Notes: generated from the letters alone by a model not told the origin. A stretch of DNA of 64,000 nt from Crossiella sp. S99.2 (GCF_023094165.1 NZ_JALMDK010000020.1:1-64000), one strand, 5' to 3'; counted from the stretch's first letter, positions 24,888 through 34,616 are shown. Made by a program: numbers and translations.

Positions 24888-26861
24888 ATGTCTGAAAATA
24901 CGGGGAATGGCCGACCTCAGTCAGATGGTGCGGAATCTTTACCCAGTGTGCTGGTGGTGGGGGCCGGGATCGCCGGGCTGACCGCCGCGCAATCGTTACA
25001 CGAATTAGGTTACCCAGTTACCATCCTGGAGGCACGCGACCGTGTCGGCGGCCGGATCTGGACCGACCAGGACGGTGTTGACCTGGGTGCACACTGGATT
25101 CACGGCACCGAAGGGAACCCGATCACCGAGCTGGTGGAAAAGCTGGGCATCCCGTACAGCTATATCGGCGGCGACAGCTCCTACACCGGCGGATTCGACA
25201 ATCTCGACCTGTACGGCGCCGACCAGAGCCGAGCCAATCACAGCCGGAAAAGCCACACCCTAGAACTGGCCGACGGCGTGCTGCACGACCTGGAACAACG
25301 CGCCGAAACCGCGCGCAAAAAAGACCACCTCGATCTCCCACTAGGCGAAGCCATTGCACAAATCCTGGCCGAACGGCAACTCACGCCCGAGGATGAACAG
25401 GCGGTCCGCTTCCACCTCAACGTGATCCTGCGCGAGGACGTGGCCGAGGACCCCGGGAAACTCTCCTTCAAATTCTGGGAGGACGGCTACCTGGTCTACG
25501 GCTACGGCGACAGCATCCTGCACGCGGGCTACCAGTCGGTGGTCACCGCACTCGCCGAGGGACTCGACGTCCGGCTGGGCCACATCGTGCGCCGGATCAG
25601 CGCGGGGGAGGGCGCCGGGCCGGTGCGAGTCAGCACCGACCAAGGCGAGTTCACCGCGGACAAGGTGCTGGTCACCCTGCCGCTGGGGGTGCTCAAGGCC
25701 GCGTCGGTGACCTTCGACCCGCCGCTGCCCGAGGTCAAGCAGTCGGCCATCGCCCGGCTCGGCTTCGGCACCCTGAACAAGATCGCCCTGCATTTCAGCG
25801 AAGCGTTCTGGCCGCAGGAGCAGTACGTCTTCGGTTACCTGTGCCGCGATACCGATCGGTACCCGACTGTCGTCATCAGCATGTGGAAATCGCACGGCAA
25901 ACCCATTCTGGTGCTCCTGCTCGGCGCCTCCCTCGGCCGCGAACTGGAGACCTGGTCCGATGAGCAGGTCGCCGACTACGGCGCCACCATCGTCCGGGAC
26001 ATCTTCGGCGCCACCGCACCCGCGCCCGAACACGTCTCGCGCACCGGCTGGTCCAGCGACCCCTTTGCCAGGGGCGCCTACACCTGCGTCGGCGTCAACG
26101 CCTCGCCCAAGGACATGGGCACGCTCGCCGAACCGGTCGGCGACCAATTGTTCTTCGCCGGTGAGGGCACCAATGCCTATCACTGGGGCTGCGTGCACAG
26201 CGCGTACGAATCCGGCCGCCGCGAAGCCGCCCGGATCAGCGGGGATTCCAGTCTGTACGCGCCGCCGAGCACCGGCACCTCCCGTCGGCAGGCCCGCGAT
26301 ATCGACCGCATGAAACGGTTCGCCCGCATGCGGATGACCCACATCACCGACCGCGAACTCCAGGACCGGGTGACCTGCCTGCGCACCAGCGTCGACCCGT
26401 TCGGCGTGCACCTGTTCGAAGCGCTGGTCGACGCCGAAGTGGAAACCCTCGCCTCGATGTTCGACGAGATCCCCTTTGTCGCGGGCGATGCCATCTGCCG
26501 CGAAGACGATGAGGCACACGGCGTGTACCTGGTCGCCAGCGGCGAGGTCGAGGTCGATTTCGGCGGCATCTACGAACGCGCGGTCCTGGGGCGCGGCGCG
26601 CTGCTCGGCCATTACGACCTGTTCTTCAACGCCCGCACTACCTCGGTCACCGCGGTCAGCGAGCACGTGGTGATGTTCTACCTCGACCACTACCGCTACC
26701 AGATCTTCCTCTACGCCTTCCCGGACGTGCTGATGCTGATGATGTCCGACCTGGTCACCCGGTGGGAGCAACTGGAAAGCGCGCTCGGCTCGTCCACCCT
26801 CGCCGGGGTGAAACGCGAATCCGGAGTCCGCCCGATCGCACCGGCGCCCGACGCCTCCTAG
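24888..26861 (+). CDS. Flavin amine oxidase fused to cyclic-nucleotide-binding-like domain
   Basis: A 657-residue fusion. Residues 20-465 form a flavin monoamine/polyamine oxidase: GAGIAGLTAAQSL, EARDRVGGRIWT, HWIHG, VLVTLPLGVLKA and the final FFAGEGTNAYHWGCVHSAYESG. Residues about 500-625 form a cNMP-binding-like domain: DEIPFVAGDAICREDDEAHGVYLVASGEVEVD then LGRGALLGHYDLFFNARTTSVTA. Its phosphate-binding cassette keeps the RTTSV end but lacks the canonical GE. This suggests allosteric control of amine oxidation by a nucleotide or other ligand. The first 60 bases are AT-richer than the surrounding sequence. It stands alone. Confidence 0.85.
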   Translation: MSENTGNGRPQSDGAESLPSVLVVGAGIAGLTAAQSLHELGYPVTILEARDRVGGRIWTDQDGVDLGAHWIHGTEGNPITELVEKLGIPYSYIGGDSSYTGGFDNLDLYGADQSRANHSRKSHTLELADGVLHDLEQRAETARKKDHLDLPLGEAIAQILAERQLTPEDEQAVRFHLNVILREDVAEDPGKLSFKFWEDGYLVYGYGDSILHAGYQSVVTALAEGLDVRLGHIVRRISAGEGAGPVRVSTDQGEFTADKVLVTLPLGVLKAASVTFDPPLPEVKQSAIARLGFGTLNKIALHFSEAFWPQEQYVFGYLCRDTDRYPTVVISMWKSHGKPILVLLLGASLGRELETWSDEQVADYGATIVRDIFGATAPAPEHVSRTGWSSDPFARGAYTCVGVNASPKDMGTLAEPVGDQLFFAGEGTNAYHWGCVHSAYESGRREAARISGDSSLYAPPSTGTSRRQARDIDRMKRFARMRMTHITDRELQDRVTCLRTSVDPFGVHLFEALVDAEVETLASMFDEIPFVAGDAICREDDEAHGVYLVASGEVEVDFGGIYERAVLGRGALLGHYDLFFNARTTSVTAVSEHVVMFYLDHYRYQIFLYAFPDVLMLMMSDLVTRWEQLESALGSSTLAGVKRESGVRPIAPAPDAS

Positions 26862-26931
26862 CCGCGACGCCGCCCCGGCCCGCGCACAATCCACCAGGGC
26901 CGGGGCAACGTTCCGGGCTAGGGTCCGCATC

Positions 26932-27849
26932 ATGCTCGCGTTGACCGTTGCGCCCGGTGCCCCACACGTCGCGCTGACCACGGTCGCGGACCCCACCCCA
27001 TTGCCGGACCAGGCGCTCGTCCGGGTCAGGGCGTTCTCGCTCAATCGCGGCGAGGTCCTCGGCCTGCCCAACCGTCCGGTAGGTTCGGTCACGGGCTGGG
27101 ACGCGGCCGGCGTGGTGGAGCGGGCCGCCGCGGACGGCAGCGGGCCGGCGGCGGGAACCCGGGTGGTCGGTCTGGTCCGGGTCGGCGCCTGGGCCGAACT
27201 CGCGGCGATCCCCACCAACAGACTGACAGCGATCCCGGACGGTGTGTCCTACGCCCAGGCGTCCACCCTGCCCACCGCGGGCGTGACCGCGTTGCGGGCG
27301 CTGGAGATCGGCGGCCTGCTGCTGGCCAAGCGAGTGCTGATCACGGGCGCGACCGGGGGAGTCGGCCGGCTGGCGGTACAACTGGCGAGCCTCAGTGGCG
27401 CACACGTCACCGCGCTCGTCCGGGATCTCGCCGCGGAGCCGTTGCTCCGGCGTCTGGGCGCGAGCGCGGTGGTGGACGCCCTGACCGAGGACTTCGAGTT
27501 GATCGTGGAAGGCGTCGGCGGCGCCACGCTCGGCACGGCCATCGAGCACCTGGCCAAACGCGGCATCCTGGTCAACATCGCGACCCTGGACCCCGCGGAG
27601 TCCGTCAGTTTCCGGATGTCCCGCTTCACCCGCTCGCCCGGCGCGCGGATCCACACCTTCACCAGCTTCGACGAGACCGCCGCCCACGACAGCGGAACCA
27701 GCGACCTCATCCGTCTCTGCACCCTGGTCGCGGACGGCAGGCTCGACTGCCAGATCGAACTCGAACACTCCTGGCACGCCATCGCCGAGGCGATCGACGC
27801 CCTGCTCAGCCGCCGGGTCGGCGGCAAGGTCGTCCTGCACATCGACTAA
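26932..27849 (+). CDS. Zinc-independent quinone oxidoreductase (MDR family)
   Basis: A 305-residue medium-chain dehydrogenase/reductase. The N-terminal GroES-like fold has VRVRAFSLNRGEVLGL and GWDAAGVVE. The Rossmann part has the nucleotide loop ITGATGGVGRLAVQLA and ends with HSWHAIAEAIDALLSRRVGGKVVLHI. Zinc-ligand cysteines are absent, as in quinone oxidoreductases that use NADPH. The reaction is reduction of quinones or enones; the substrate is unknown. It starts at ATG 26932 and lies alone, 70 bp after the amine oxidase. Confidence 0.9.
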   Translation: MLALTVAPGAPHVALTTVADPTPLPDQALVRVRAFSLNRGEVLGLPNRPVGSVTGWDAAGVVERAAADGSGPAAGTRVVGLVRVGAWAELAAIPTNRLTAIPDGVSYAQASTLPTAGVTALRALEIGGLLLAKRVLITGATGGVGRLAVQLASLSGAHVTALVRDLAAEPLLRRLGASAVVDALTEDFELIVEGVGGATLGTAIEHLAKRGILVNIATLDPAESVSFRMSRFTRSPGARIHTFTSFDETAAHDSGTSDLIRLCTLVADGRLDCQIELEHSWHAIAEAIDALLSRRVGGKVVLHID

Positions 27850-27894
27850 CCACGCTGGTCGGGGCCAGGCCCGGCGGGCCGCCACCCTAAAGAA

Positions 27895-27981
27895 AGAACA
27901 GTCGTTCTGCAAGGTTGGTCTTGTCACCTTGCCTGACTCCCGCCTGCTCTCTAATCTTCGAGAAGACAGAACGTTCGTTCT
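27895..27981. promoter_or_regulatory. Pair of TetR-like operator sites
   Basis: Two related inverted repeats flank the promoter of the hydrolase gene: AGAACAGTCGTTCT at 27895-27908 and AGAACGTTCGTTCT at 27968-27981, centres 73 bp apart (seven helical turns). The second is symmetric except at its central pair. The spacing favours cooperative repressor binding. The cognate regulator is not adjacent. Confidence 0.6.
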
Positions 27982-27996
27982 TTGCGAGGAGTGGTC

Positions 27997-28701
27997 ATGA
28001 GCGACAACAAGCCCACGGTGGTCCTGGTGCACGGCGCCTTCGCCGACTCGTCCAGCTGGAACGGTGTGGTCCCGAGGCTGCGGGAGCAGGGCTTCCCGGT
28101 GCTGGCGGTGGCGAACCCGTTGCGCGGCGTGGCATCCGACGCGGCCTACGTCGCCGACGTGGTCAACAGCGTCCCCGGTCCGGTGGTGCTGGTCGGGCAC
28201 TCCTACGGCGGCGTGCTGATCAGCCGTGCGGCCAGCGAGACCCCGAACGTGCAAGCCCTGGTCTATATCGCCGCGTTCCAGCCGGATGAGGGCGAGAGCG
28301 TGTTCGATCTCTCCGGCCGCTTCGCCGGCGGCAAGCTCGGCCCGGACACCACCAACGTGCTTGTGCACCAGGGCGTCGCGGAGCTGTCGATCAAGCCGGC
28401 CGACTTCGCCGAGGTCTTCGCCGGTGACGTCGACCCGGCCGCTGCCGCGGTCCTGGCGGTCACCCAGCGCCCAGTCGCCGAGCAGGCATTGGCGGCGGCT
28501 TTCGATGGCGCCCCCGGCTGGCGCAAACTGCCGTCCTGGGCGCTGATCGCCAATGGTGACCACGCGATCCCGGCCGCCGCGCAGGAGTTCATGGCCGACC
28601 GGGCCGGTTCCACGGTGCGCCGGATCGACGCCTCGCACGCGGTCGCGGTGTCGCAGCCGGATGCGGTCGCGGACCTCATCGTGGCCGCCGCCTCCGCCTG
28701 A
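27997..28701 (+). CDS. Alpha/beta hydrolase
   Basis: A 234-residue alpha/beta hydrolase (EstC/salicylate esterase-like size). Oxyanion motif LVHGAFADSSSW opens the protein, the nucleophile is in GHSYGG near residue 68, and the final DASHAVAVSQP holds the catalytic His. It hydrolyses an ester or amide; the substrate is unknown. ATG 27997 follows GAGGAG. Two TetR-type operators lie immediately upstream, so expression is probably inducible. It converges on the MarR gene at 28721. Confidence 0.9.
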   Translation: MSDNKPTVVLVHGAFADSSSWNGVVPRLREQGFPVLAVANPLRGVASDAAYVADVVNSVPGPVVLVGHSYGGVLISRAASETPNVQALVYIAAFQPDEGESVFDLSGRFAGGKLGPDTTNVLVHQGVAELSIKPADFAEVFAGDVDPAAAAVLAVTQRPVAEQALAAAFDGAPGWRKLPSWALIANGDHAIPAAAQEFMADRAGSTVRRIDASHAVAVSQPDAVADLIVAAASA

Positions 28702-28720
28702 GAGCAGCTGCTGCCTGAGA

Positions 28721-29206
28721 TCAATCCGCCGGGCTCACGGAGTCGTTGATTCGCCGGGTGTTCGCCCGCAACGCCTCGGTGGTCCGGCGGGTCCAGTCCA
28801 GGATCGCGCGCAGCTCGGTCTGGTCGTAGTGGCCGGCGATCTCGGTCATGTCCGCGGCGAACGGGCCGAAGGCCATCGCCAGCAGCGCGTCCATCCGCTC
28901 GTTCGGCAGCAGCCGCACCACGACCTTGCGGCGATCGTGCGGATCGGCGACGCGCTCCACGTACCCGGCCTTGCTCAGTCGGTCGAGCATGCGGGTGATC
29001 GCCCCGGTGGTGAGGCCGGTGTGCTCGCCGATGGCCCCCGCCGTCACTGGACCGAGTCGTTTGAGCAGGTCAAGGCACTTGCGTTCGACCGCGCTGAGTC
29101 CCAGCAACCGCCCGACGGACTCGTGGAAGACCACGATCGCGGTGGCGAAGTCGCGGCCGAGTAGCTGGGCGGCGGTGGCCGGATCGACGGGGTCGGCTTG
29201 CGTCAC
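28721..29206 (-). CDS. MarR family transcriptional regulator
   Basis: A 161-residue MarR regulator with winged helix LGPVTAGAIGEHTGLTTGAITRMLDRLSKAGYVERVADPHDRRKVVVRL. The start is GTG 29206. It is divergent from the FAD monooxygenase at 29285 with a 78-bp gap. Such pairs usually respond to aromatic compounds handled by the enzyme. On its own strand the gap carries TTGACT as a possible -35. Confidence 0.92.
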   Translation of the reverse strand: MTQADPVDPATAAQLLGRDFATAIVVFHESVGRLLGLSAVERKCLDLLKRLGPVTAGAIGEHTGLTTGAITRMLDRLSKAGYVERVADPHDRRKVVVRLLPNERMDALLAMAFGPFAADMTEIAGHYDQTELRAILDWTRRTTEALRANTRRINDSVSPAD

Positions 29207-29284
29207 CCGCTCAACATACCTTACCGTGGCATTCTCTTAGTCAAGTGAAATAATGACGCGTGCAGAGAATGTGCGGGGTGTGCG

Positions 29285-30415
29285 ATGCGAGTCGTCGTGG
29301 TGGGGGCCGGGCTTGGTGGGCTGGCGGTGGCCAACGGGTTGCGGCGCAAGGGTCTTGACGTGGTGGTGCTGGAAGCGCGGCCCCGCCTCGACGACACCGA
29401 GCAGGGCTACCGCATCAACATCAACGCGACCGGACACGCAGCCCTGCACGCGTGCCTACCGACCGTCCGGTTGGCGGACTACCACCGCATCCTGCATCGT
29501 CAGCGCGATCCGGCGGTCTATCTGTTTGACCCCGACCTGCGGCTGCTGTCCCGGAACGAGCTGCCATCGGTGCCCGGCGCGGTTGACCGGGGCGCGTTGC
29601 GACGGGTGCTGGCCGAGGGGGTGGCGGACCGGATCACCTTCGGCAGGGAGGTCACCTCACTGTCTGAGACCGGTCCGGCTGATCTGGTGGTGGCCGCGGA
29701 CGGGGTCGGGTCCGCGCTGCGGCGGGAACTGTTGCCGCACAACGGACCCGAACCACTCGGCTGGACGGCGATCTTCGGCCGCAGCCCGCTGGATTGCACG
29801 GGTGAGCAGGGCTTGCCTGCCGCGAGTCGCGCGGAACCGACTGTCACGCACGGAGGCCGTCTGGCCGAGGTCATCCGGCACAGTCGCTTCTGTGGAGTGG
29901 TCGACCATTCCACCGTTCTCGCCCTGTGCGCCTACAATCCACCGTCCCCACCAGCACGCGGCCCCTACCTGATGTGGGTCCTGATGGCTCCCACCGAGGA
30001 ACTTCCCCTCCCTGGCGCCGGCCCCGCCGACCTGCTTCGCTTCGCCTTGCGCCGCACCGCGAACTGGGGCCGGCACGCCACCTCGGCCCTGCGCGCGGCG
30101 ATCGTCACCGACACCTTCCGGACCCCGCTGCGCGCGATGCCCACGATCCCGGATCTGCCGCCCAGCAACGGAATCCCGGTCGCCTTCCTCGGCGACGCCA
30201 TTCACGCGATGTCGCCGGCCGGTGGCGAGGGCGCGAACACCGCGCTCGCCGACGCCGCCCTGCTGGTGTCCCACCTGGACCGGACCACCGACCTCGCCTC
30301 GGCGGTCGCGGCCTACCACCGGGACATGCGCGTCACCGCGGGCGCCGCGCTCGACCGCTCCGCTGGATTCGCGGTGCGGGCCCAGCACATCGCCACGGAG
30401 GTCTCCCATGTCTGA
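29285..30415 (+). CDS. FAD-dependent monooxygenase
   Basis: A 376-residue class A flavin hydroxylase. It has GAGLGGLAVANGL at the N-terminus, DLVVAADGVGSALRRELL in the middle, and the FAD motif FLGDAIHAMSPAGGEGANTALADA near residue 305. It hydroxylates or modifies an aromatic substrate. ATG 29285. Its end overlaps the start of the following membrane protein gene by 8 nt, so the two are translated together. Divergent MarR control is likely. Confidence 0.9.
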   Translation: MRVVVVGAGLGGLAVANGLRRKGLDVVVLEARPRLDDTEQGYRININATGHAALHACLPTVRLADYHRILHRQRDPAVYLFDPDLRLLSRNELPSVPGAVDRGALRRVLAEGVADRITFGREVTSLSETGPADLVVAADGVGSALRRELLPHNGPEPLGWTAIFGRSPLDCTGEQGLPAASRAEPTVTHGGRLAEVIRHSRFCGVVDHSTVLALCAYNPPSPPARGPYLMWVLMAPTEELPLPGAGPADLLRFALRRTANWGRHATSALRAAIVTDTFRTPLRAMPTIPDLPPSNGIPVAFLGDAIHAMSPAGGEGANTALADAALLVSHLDRTTDLASAVAAYHRDMRVTAGAALDRSAGFAVRAQHIATEVSHV

Positions 30416-31253
30416 GATCAGCGCGGGCCGCAAGGCCGCCCAGCTCGGCCTGCTGATCGGGAATCTCGCGGTGGATCTGTTGCTGCCGACGGTGGTGTTG
30501 CTCGCGCTCGCACCGACCGGCATGCCCGCCGCGGTGCGGCTGGCCATCGGCGGCACTCTGTTGAGCGGCAAGGCGATCGGGGGTCGGCTGGAGTCCGGCG
30601 AGTTCCGCTGGCGGCTTGCGCTGGTCGCGGCACTGGTGCCCTCGGTGGTGATCCTCGGCTGTTACCTGGGTGGCTTTGGCGATGTTCTGAGCATGGTGCT
30701 TGGCGCTGTCCTTTCCGGACTGATCGTGCTCGCGGATCTGGTGCGAGGCAAGGCTCGTGCGCGATCTGGGCCCCGGGTCGACGTGTTCGCGGTGCTCGTC
30801 TTGGTGGAGGTGGCGGCGGGGGTGGTGCTTACTTCGATCAGTGGCGACGCGCGTTTTGTGCTGGCCCGGATGTCCATGTACCTGGCCATCGGCGGCATCG
30901 TGGTCCTGGCGACCACCTGGACTGATCGGCCGCTGATGCGTACCGTGCTCAAACCTGTTGCGAGCCAAGGTGATCCGTCCCGCGCGGAGGCGTTCGAGCG
31001 GACCTGGCTGCGGTCCGGCCGGTTCCGGGCGTTGTATCGGGCGATGACCGCGGGGCTGGGTGTGGTGCTGATCGCGGACGCGGTGCTGCGGATCGTGATC
31101 ATCTACAGCCAGTCCGCCGACGCGGTGGTGGAGTCCTCGCTCACCTCGCAGTCGCCGCTGATCATCCTGCTCGGGCTGTGGTTCGTGGCGGGGCGGGGCT
31201 TCGCGGTGCCCAGGGCCAGGCGGCTGCTGGAGGCGGAACTGACCAGGGGCTGA
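30408..31253 (+). CDS. VC0807-like integral membrane protein
   Basis: A 281-residue membrane protein with about six or seven hydrophobic spans, resembling the VC0807 family (unknown function). Features are AAQLGLLIGNLAVDLLLPTVVLLAL at the start, a central basic RGKARARSGPRVD loop, and ERTWLRSGRFRALYRAMT before the last spans. ATG 30408 has GGAGG upstream and overlaps the monooxygenase stop by 8 nt. The coupling suggests that it acts with the monooxygenase, perhaps in transport, but the function is unknown. Confidence 0.8.
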   Translation: MSEISAGRKAAQLGLLIGNLAVDLLLPTVVLLALAPTGMPAAVRLAIGGTLLSGKAIGGRLESGEFRWRLALVAALVPSVVILGCYLGGFGDVLSMVLGAVLSGLIVLADLVRGKARARSGPRVDVFAVLVLVEVAAGVVLTSISGDARFVLARMSMYLAIGGIVVLATTWTDRPLMRTVLKPVASQGDPSRAEAFERTWLRSGRFRALYRAMTAGLGVVLIADAVLRIVIIYSQSADAVVESSLTSQSPLIILLGLWFVAGRGFAVPRARRLLEAELTRG

Positions 31254-31327
31254 ACTTCCTGACAACAAATCGTCCACAACCGTTGGCAACACTGGTCGCA
31301 GTACCCCTCCGCACCCGAGGAAGTCCT

Positions 31328-31789
31328 ATGTTGCAACGCCGTCACGTCCTGCGCGCCTCCGTGGCCGCCCTCACCGTGGTGCTGGCCGCCGCCTGTGCCC
31401 TGGGCACCGCCACCAGCGACCCGATTCCGTCCAGCAGCAGCACTTCCGCCCCGATCGGGGCCGGGCCCACCGACGGCGTGACCCGGGCCGAACTCCAGCG
31501 CTTCCCGGCCCCGGCCAAGGGCTGGGAGATCGTGCAGACGCTGGTGGAGATCCCCGAGGGCAAGGAATCCGGCAGGCATTCCCATCCCGGACCGGAGATC
31601 GGCTACATCATCCAGGGCGAGGTCTCGATCGAGTTCGACGACCGGCCCGCACTGCGCCTGCACTCCGGCGATCCGTTCACCATCCCGCCGAACGTGGTGC
31701 ACAACGCCCGCAACGTGGGCAAGGTGCGCACCAAGATGCTGTCCAGCTACGTGATCGAAGAGGGAAAACCGTTGGTGCACATGCACTGA
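31328..31789 (+). CDS. Exported cupin protein
   Basis: A 153-residue exported cupin. The leader MLQRRHVLRASVAALTVVLAAAC has a twin-arginine RRHVL and a cysteine at the cleavage region, so it may be a Tat-dependent lipoprotein. The cupin core has ESGRHSHPGPEIGYIIQGEVSIEFDD (HxH and E present) and PPNVVHNARN. It likely binds a metal; the reaction is unknown. ATG 31328 follows GAGGA. It converges on the LuxR gene with a terminator between. Confidence 0.85.
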   Translation: MLQRRHVLRASVAALTVVLAAACALGTATSDPIPSSSSTSAPIGAGPTDGVTRAELQRFPAPAKGWEIVQTLVEIPEGKESGRHSHPGPEIGYIIQGEVSIEFDDRPALRLHSGDPFTIPPNVVHNARNVGKVRTKMLSSYVIEEGKPLVHMH

Positions 31790-31796
31790 CCGCCCG

Positions 31797-31829
31797 CGGC
31801 CGGACCCGTCACACGACGCGGTCCGGCCG
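31797..31829. terminator. Bidirectional terminator hairpin
   Basis: Arms CGGCCGGACC (31797-31806) and GGTCCGGCCG (31820-31829) form a perfect 10-bp stem with a 13-nt loop. It lies between converging genes ending at 31789 and 31832. The absence of a T-tract is usual for this GC content. Confidence 0.55.
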
Positions 31830-31831
31830 GC

Positions 31832-34522
31832 TCAGGCCGGACTGGGCTGCAGGGCCGCGCCGAGTTCGGTGCGTGAGGTGATGCCGAGTTTGGGGAAAAT
31901 CCGGTGCAGGTGCGTGCTCACCGTCCGGTGTGACAGGTACAGCCGCTCGCCGATCTCCCGGTTGGTCAGCCCGTCCGCGGCCAGGCGGGCGATGTTCAGC
32001 TCGTGCGCGGTCAGCTCGTGGTAGGCGTCCTCGCGGGGTTCCGGACTGGCCTCGCCGGTGGCACGCAGGTCCCGGCGGGCGCGTTCGCTCCAGCCGGGCA
32101 TGCCCAGCGCGTCGAAGGTTTCCCGGGCCGCGCGCAGGTACGGGCGGGAATCGGCCGGGCGGCGCTGGCGGCGCAACCATTCCCCGAAGGCGAGCTGGAG
32201 CCGGCCGCGTTCCAACGGCCACCGGGTCAGATCCGCTTCCAGCGCGGTCCGGAACAGGCTTTCCGCCCGGTCGTCGGCGGCGAGTACGGCCCTGGCGTAG
32301 CGCAGGCCGATGGTCAGCGCAGGCGAGGACGTGGACAGCGCGGCCGACTCCAGCTCGGCCACGATCTTGCGCACCTCATCGGCCTGATCACAGCGCAGGC
32401 CCGCCTCGGCCAGCTCCGGCAACAGGTAGCAGCGCAGCGCGAGCTGATAGGCGGGATCGGCCGGATCGTGCACCCGGCGCAGTGCGAGGAAGGCGTCCAG
32501 GTACCGTCCAGCGCCGAGCGCGGCAATGCCCCTGGCCAGTTGCACCTTGGCCAGCACCGGCCGGGCCGCGGCCGCCAGTCCGACCTGTTCCGCTTCCGCG
32601 GCAAGGGTTTCCGCCTGCTCGTACTCCCCGCGCAGCGCGCAGATCTCCGCCTGCACCGCGCGGGCCAGGCCGTACATGTAGGGCTGCCTGGTTTCCCTGG
32701 CCAGCTGGGCGGCCTCCTCAGCGGCGGGCGCGGCGGTGAGCAGATCGCCTAGCCGCACACAGCTCCACGCCTGCACCGCCAGCGCCCTGGCGACCAGGGC
32801 GAGTTTGCCCTCGGCCCGCAGACCCGGTTGCGCCGCGGCGGAGAACCGCGCGGACTCGGTCAGCGCGCCCACCTGCAGGGCCGCGCTGCTCAGGTACCGG
32901 TAGGTCACCGGATCGCCGCCGACCTCGGCCGCCAGCTCCCGCAGGCGCGCGACCACCACATCGCCGCGTTCGATCGGGGCCACGTAGGCGGTGATCGCCA
33001 CCAGCCGCGGATCCCGTGCCGGGAGCGGCAGCCGGTCGGCCACGCCGATGATCCGTTCCCGGACCGCACTGCCCGGCTCGACCCAGAAACACCGCATCGC
33101 GGTGCCCCAGAAGATCCGCATCGCCAGGTCGAGTTCGCCGGCGGCCAGCACCTGCTCGACCAGGGTGAGCAGTTCGCCGGGGCCGGCCGCGCCCTCGCTG
33201 ACCCCGTCGTCGAAGGCACTGGGCAGCCAGGCGGCCAGGGCGCGTTGCCGGGCGGTCAGCGGTAGCGCGCGGACCTCGGCCAGTACCCGGTCCACGATGT
33301 CCCGGCGGCCGGAGTCCACCGCGAGTTCGGCCGCCCGCAACAGCCGCCGCACCCGGTCCGCCTGGTCTTCACTCAGCTGCGCGGCGCGTTCCAGCGCGCT
33401 GATCGCGGCCGCCACCCCGCCGCGGCCCTGGGCGCGGTCCGCGGTCGTTTCCAGGTCGGCGGCCACCTGTTCGTCCGGGCCCAGGGTGGCCGCGGCCCGG
33501 TGCCAGGCCCGCCGGTCCGGCTGGCCGGAGAGGACCTCGGCCAGCGCCCGGTGCGCGGCCTGCCGCTGGCCGAGATCGGCGGTCTGGGCGATGGCCGAGC
33601 GGACCAGTGGATGGCGGAACTCGACCACGCCGGTGTCCAGGGTGATCAGCCCGGCCGCGACGGCGGGCCGCAGCACCGCCACGCCCGCCTCGGTCTGGAG
33701 TCGGGCCGCGGTCAGGATCTCGGCCAGTGCGCCGTGCTCGTGCAGGGCCGCGATCAGCAGGCAGTCCCGGGTGGCGATGGGCAGGGCGTCCGCGCGGGCG
33801 GCGAAGGCCCGTTCCAGCCGCGGGGTCAGCGGCAGCGGGCTGGTTTCCGTTGCGGTGGCAGGGAGTTCGGTGAGGGCCAGTGGGTTGCCCTCGGCCTGGT
33901 CGAGCACGCGGGCGCGGGCCGGTGCGGGCAGGTCGGGGGCGACACGGTCGAGTAGTTCGGCGGCGGCCTCGGCCGATAGCCGGTCGAGGGCGAGTTCGGG
34001 CAGGCCCGCGCTGGTGAGCGCGGACGGCTCGCCGGCGCGGCGGGTGGCGATCAGCACCGCGGGTTCGGCGCACAGCCGCCGGGCCACGAAGGTCAGCACC
34101 TCCTGACTGGCCTGGTCCAGCCACTGCACGTCGTCCAGCAGCACGGCCAGGGGTGCGGTCTCGGCCAGCAGGTTCACCACCGCCAGCCCGACCAGGGACA
34201 CCTCCGGCGCGGGGCCGTCGGCCAGGCCCAGCGCGGTGCCGAGCGCGGCCCGCTGACCTGCGGGAAGCCCGCTCAGCCCGGCGCGGACGGGGTAGAGCAT
34301 CTGGTGCAGCCCGGCGAAGGGCACCTGCTGTTCGGACTGCACCCCGTTCGCGGCCAGCACCCGCACCCCTGCACTCGCGCAGTGCGTCCTGACCTCGGCC
34401 AGCAGCGCGGATTTGCCTGCGCCGGGCGCGCCGGAGAGCAGCAGGGCCCCACCGCTGTGCTGGATGTCCTCGATCAATCCGGCCAGGTGTTCGAGTTCTG
34501 CTTGCCGTCCGATCAGGGACAA
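31832..34522 (-). CDS. Large LuxR-family (LAL) transcriptional regulator
   Basis: An 896-residue LAL-type regulator. Walker A GAPGAGKSALL opens an AAA domain at about residue 25, Walker B LAVLLDDVQWLD follows near 120, then a long TPR-like helical middle. A C-terminal LuxR helix-turn-helix (HELTAHELNIARLAADGLTNREIGERLYLSHRTVSTHLHRIF) occupies the last about 65 residues. I choose TTG 34522, because AGGAGG lies 7 nt upstream; a start at 34585 lacks a good site. LAL regulators often control metabolite or carbohydrate genes. Confidence 0.9.
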   Translation of the reverse strand: MSLIGRQAELEHLAGLIEDIQHSGGALLLSGAPGAGKSALLAEVRTHCASAGVRVLAANGVQSEQQVPFAGLHQMLYPVRAGLSGLPAGQRAALGTALGLADGPAPEVSLVGLAVVNLLAETAPLAVLLDDVQWLDQASQEVLTFVARRLCAEPAVLIATRRAGEPSALTSAGLPELALDRLSAEAAAELLDRVAPDLPAPARARVLDQAEGNPLALTELPATATETSPLPLTPRLERAFAARADALPIATRDCLLIAALHEHGALAEILTAARLQTEAGVAVLRPAVAAGLITLDTGVVEFRHPLVRSAIAQTADLGQRQAAHRALAEVLSGQPDRRAWHRAAATLGPDEQVAADLETTADRAQGRGGVAAAISALERAAQLSEDQADRVRRLLRAAELAVDSGRRDIVDRVLAEVRALPLTARQRALAAWLPSAFDDGVSEGAAGPGELLTLVEQVLAAGELDLAMRIFWGTAMRCFWVEPGSAVRERIIGVADRLPLPARDPRLVAITAYVAPIERGDVVVARLRELAAEVGGDPVTYRYLSSAALQVGALTESARFSAAAQPGLRAEGKLALVARALAVQAWSCVRLGDLLTAAPAAEEAAQLARETRQPYMYGLARAVQAEICALRGEYEQAETLAAEAEQVGLAAAARPVLAKVQLARGIAALGAGRYLDAFLALRRVHDPADPAYQLALRCYLLPELAEAGLRCDQADEVRKIVAELESAALSTSSPALTIGLRYARAVLAADDRAESLFRTALEADLTRWPLERGRLQLAFGEWLRRQRRPADSRPYLRAARETFDALGMPGWSERARRDLRATGEASPEPREDAYHELTAHELNIARLAADGLTNREIGERLYLSHRTVSTHLHRIFPKLGITSRTELGAALQPSPA

Positions 34523-34616
34523 CGCGGCTCCTCCTCGCGACAGACTGGCCCTGCCGGCGGCAGGCTGTCCCCAGTATTGACCCAAACACCGGGTGACGTG
34601 CGGATTCCGGGCGCCG

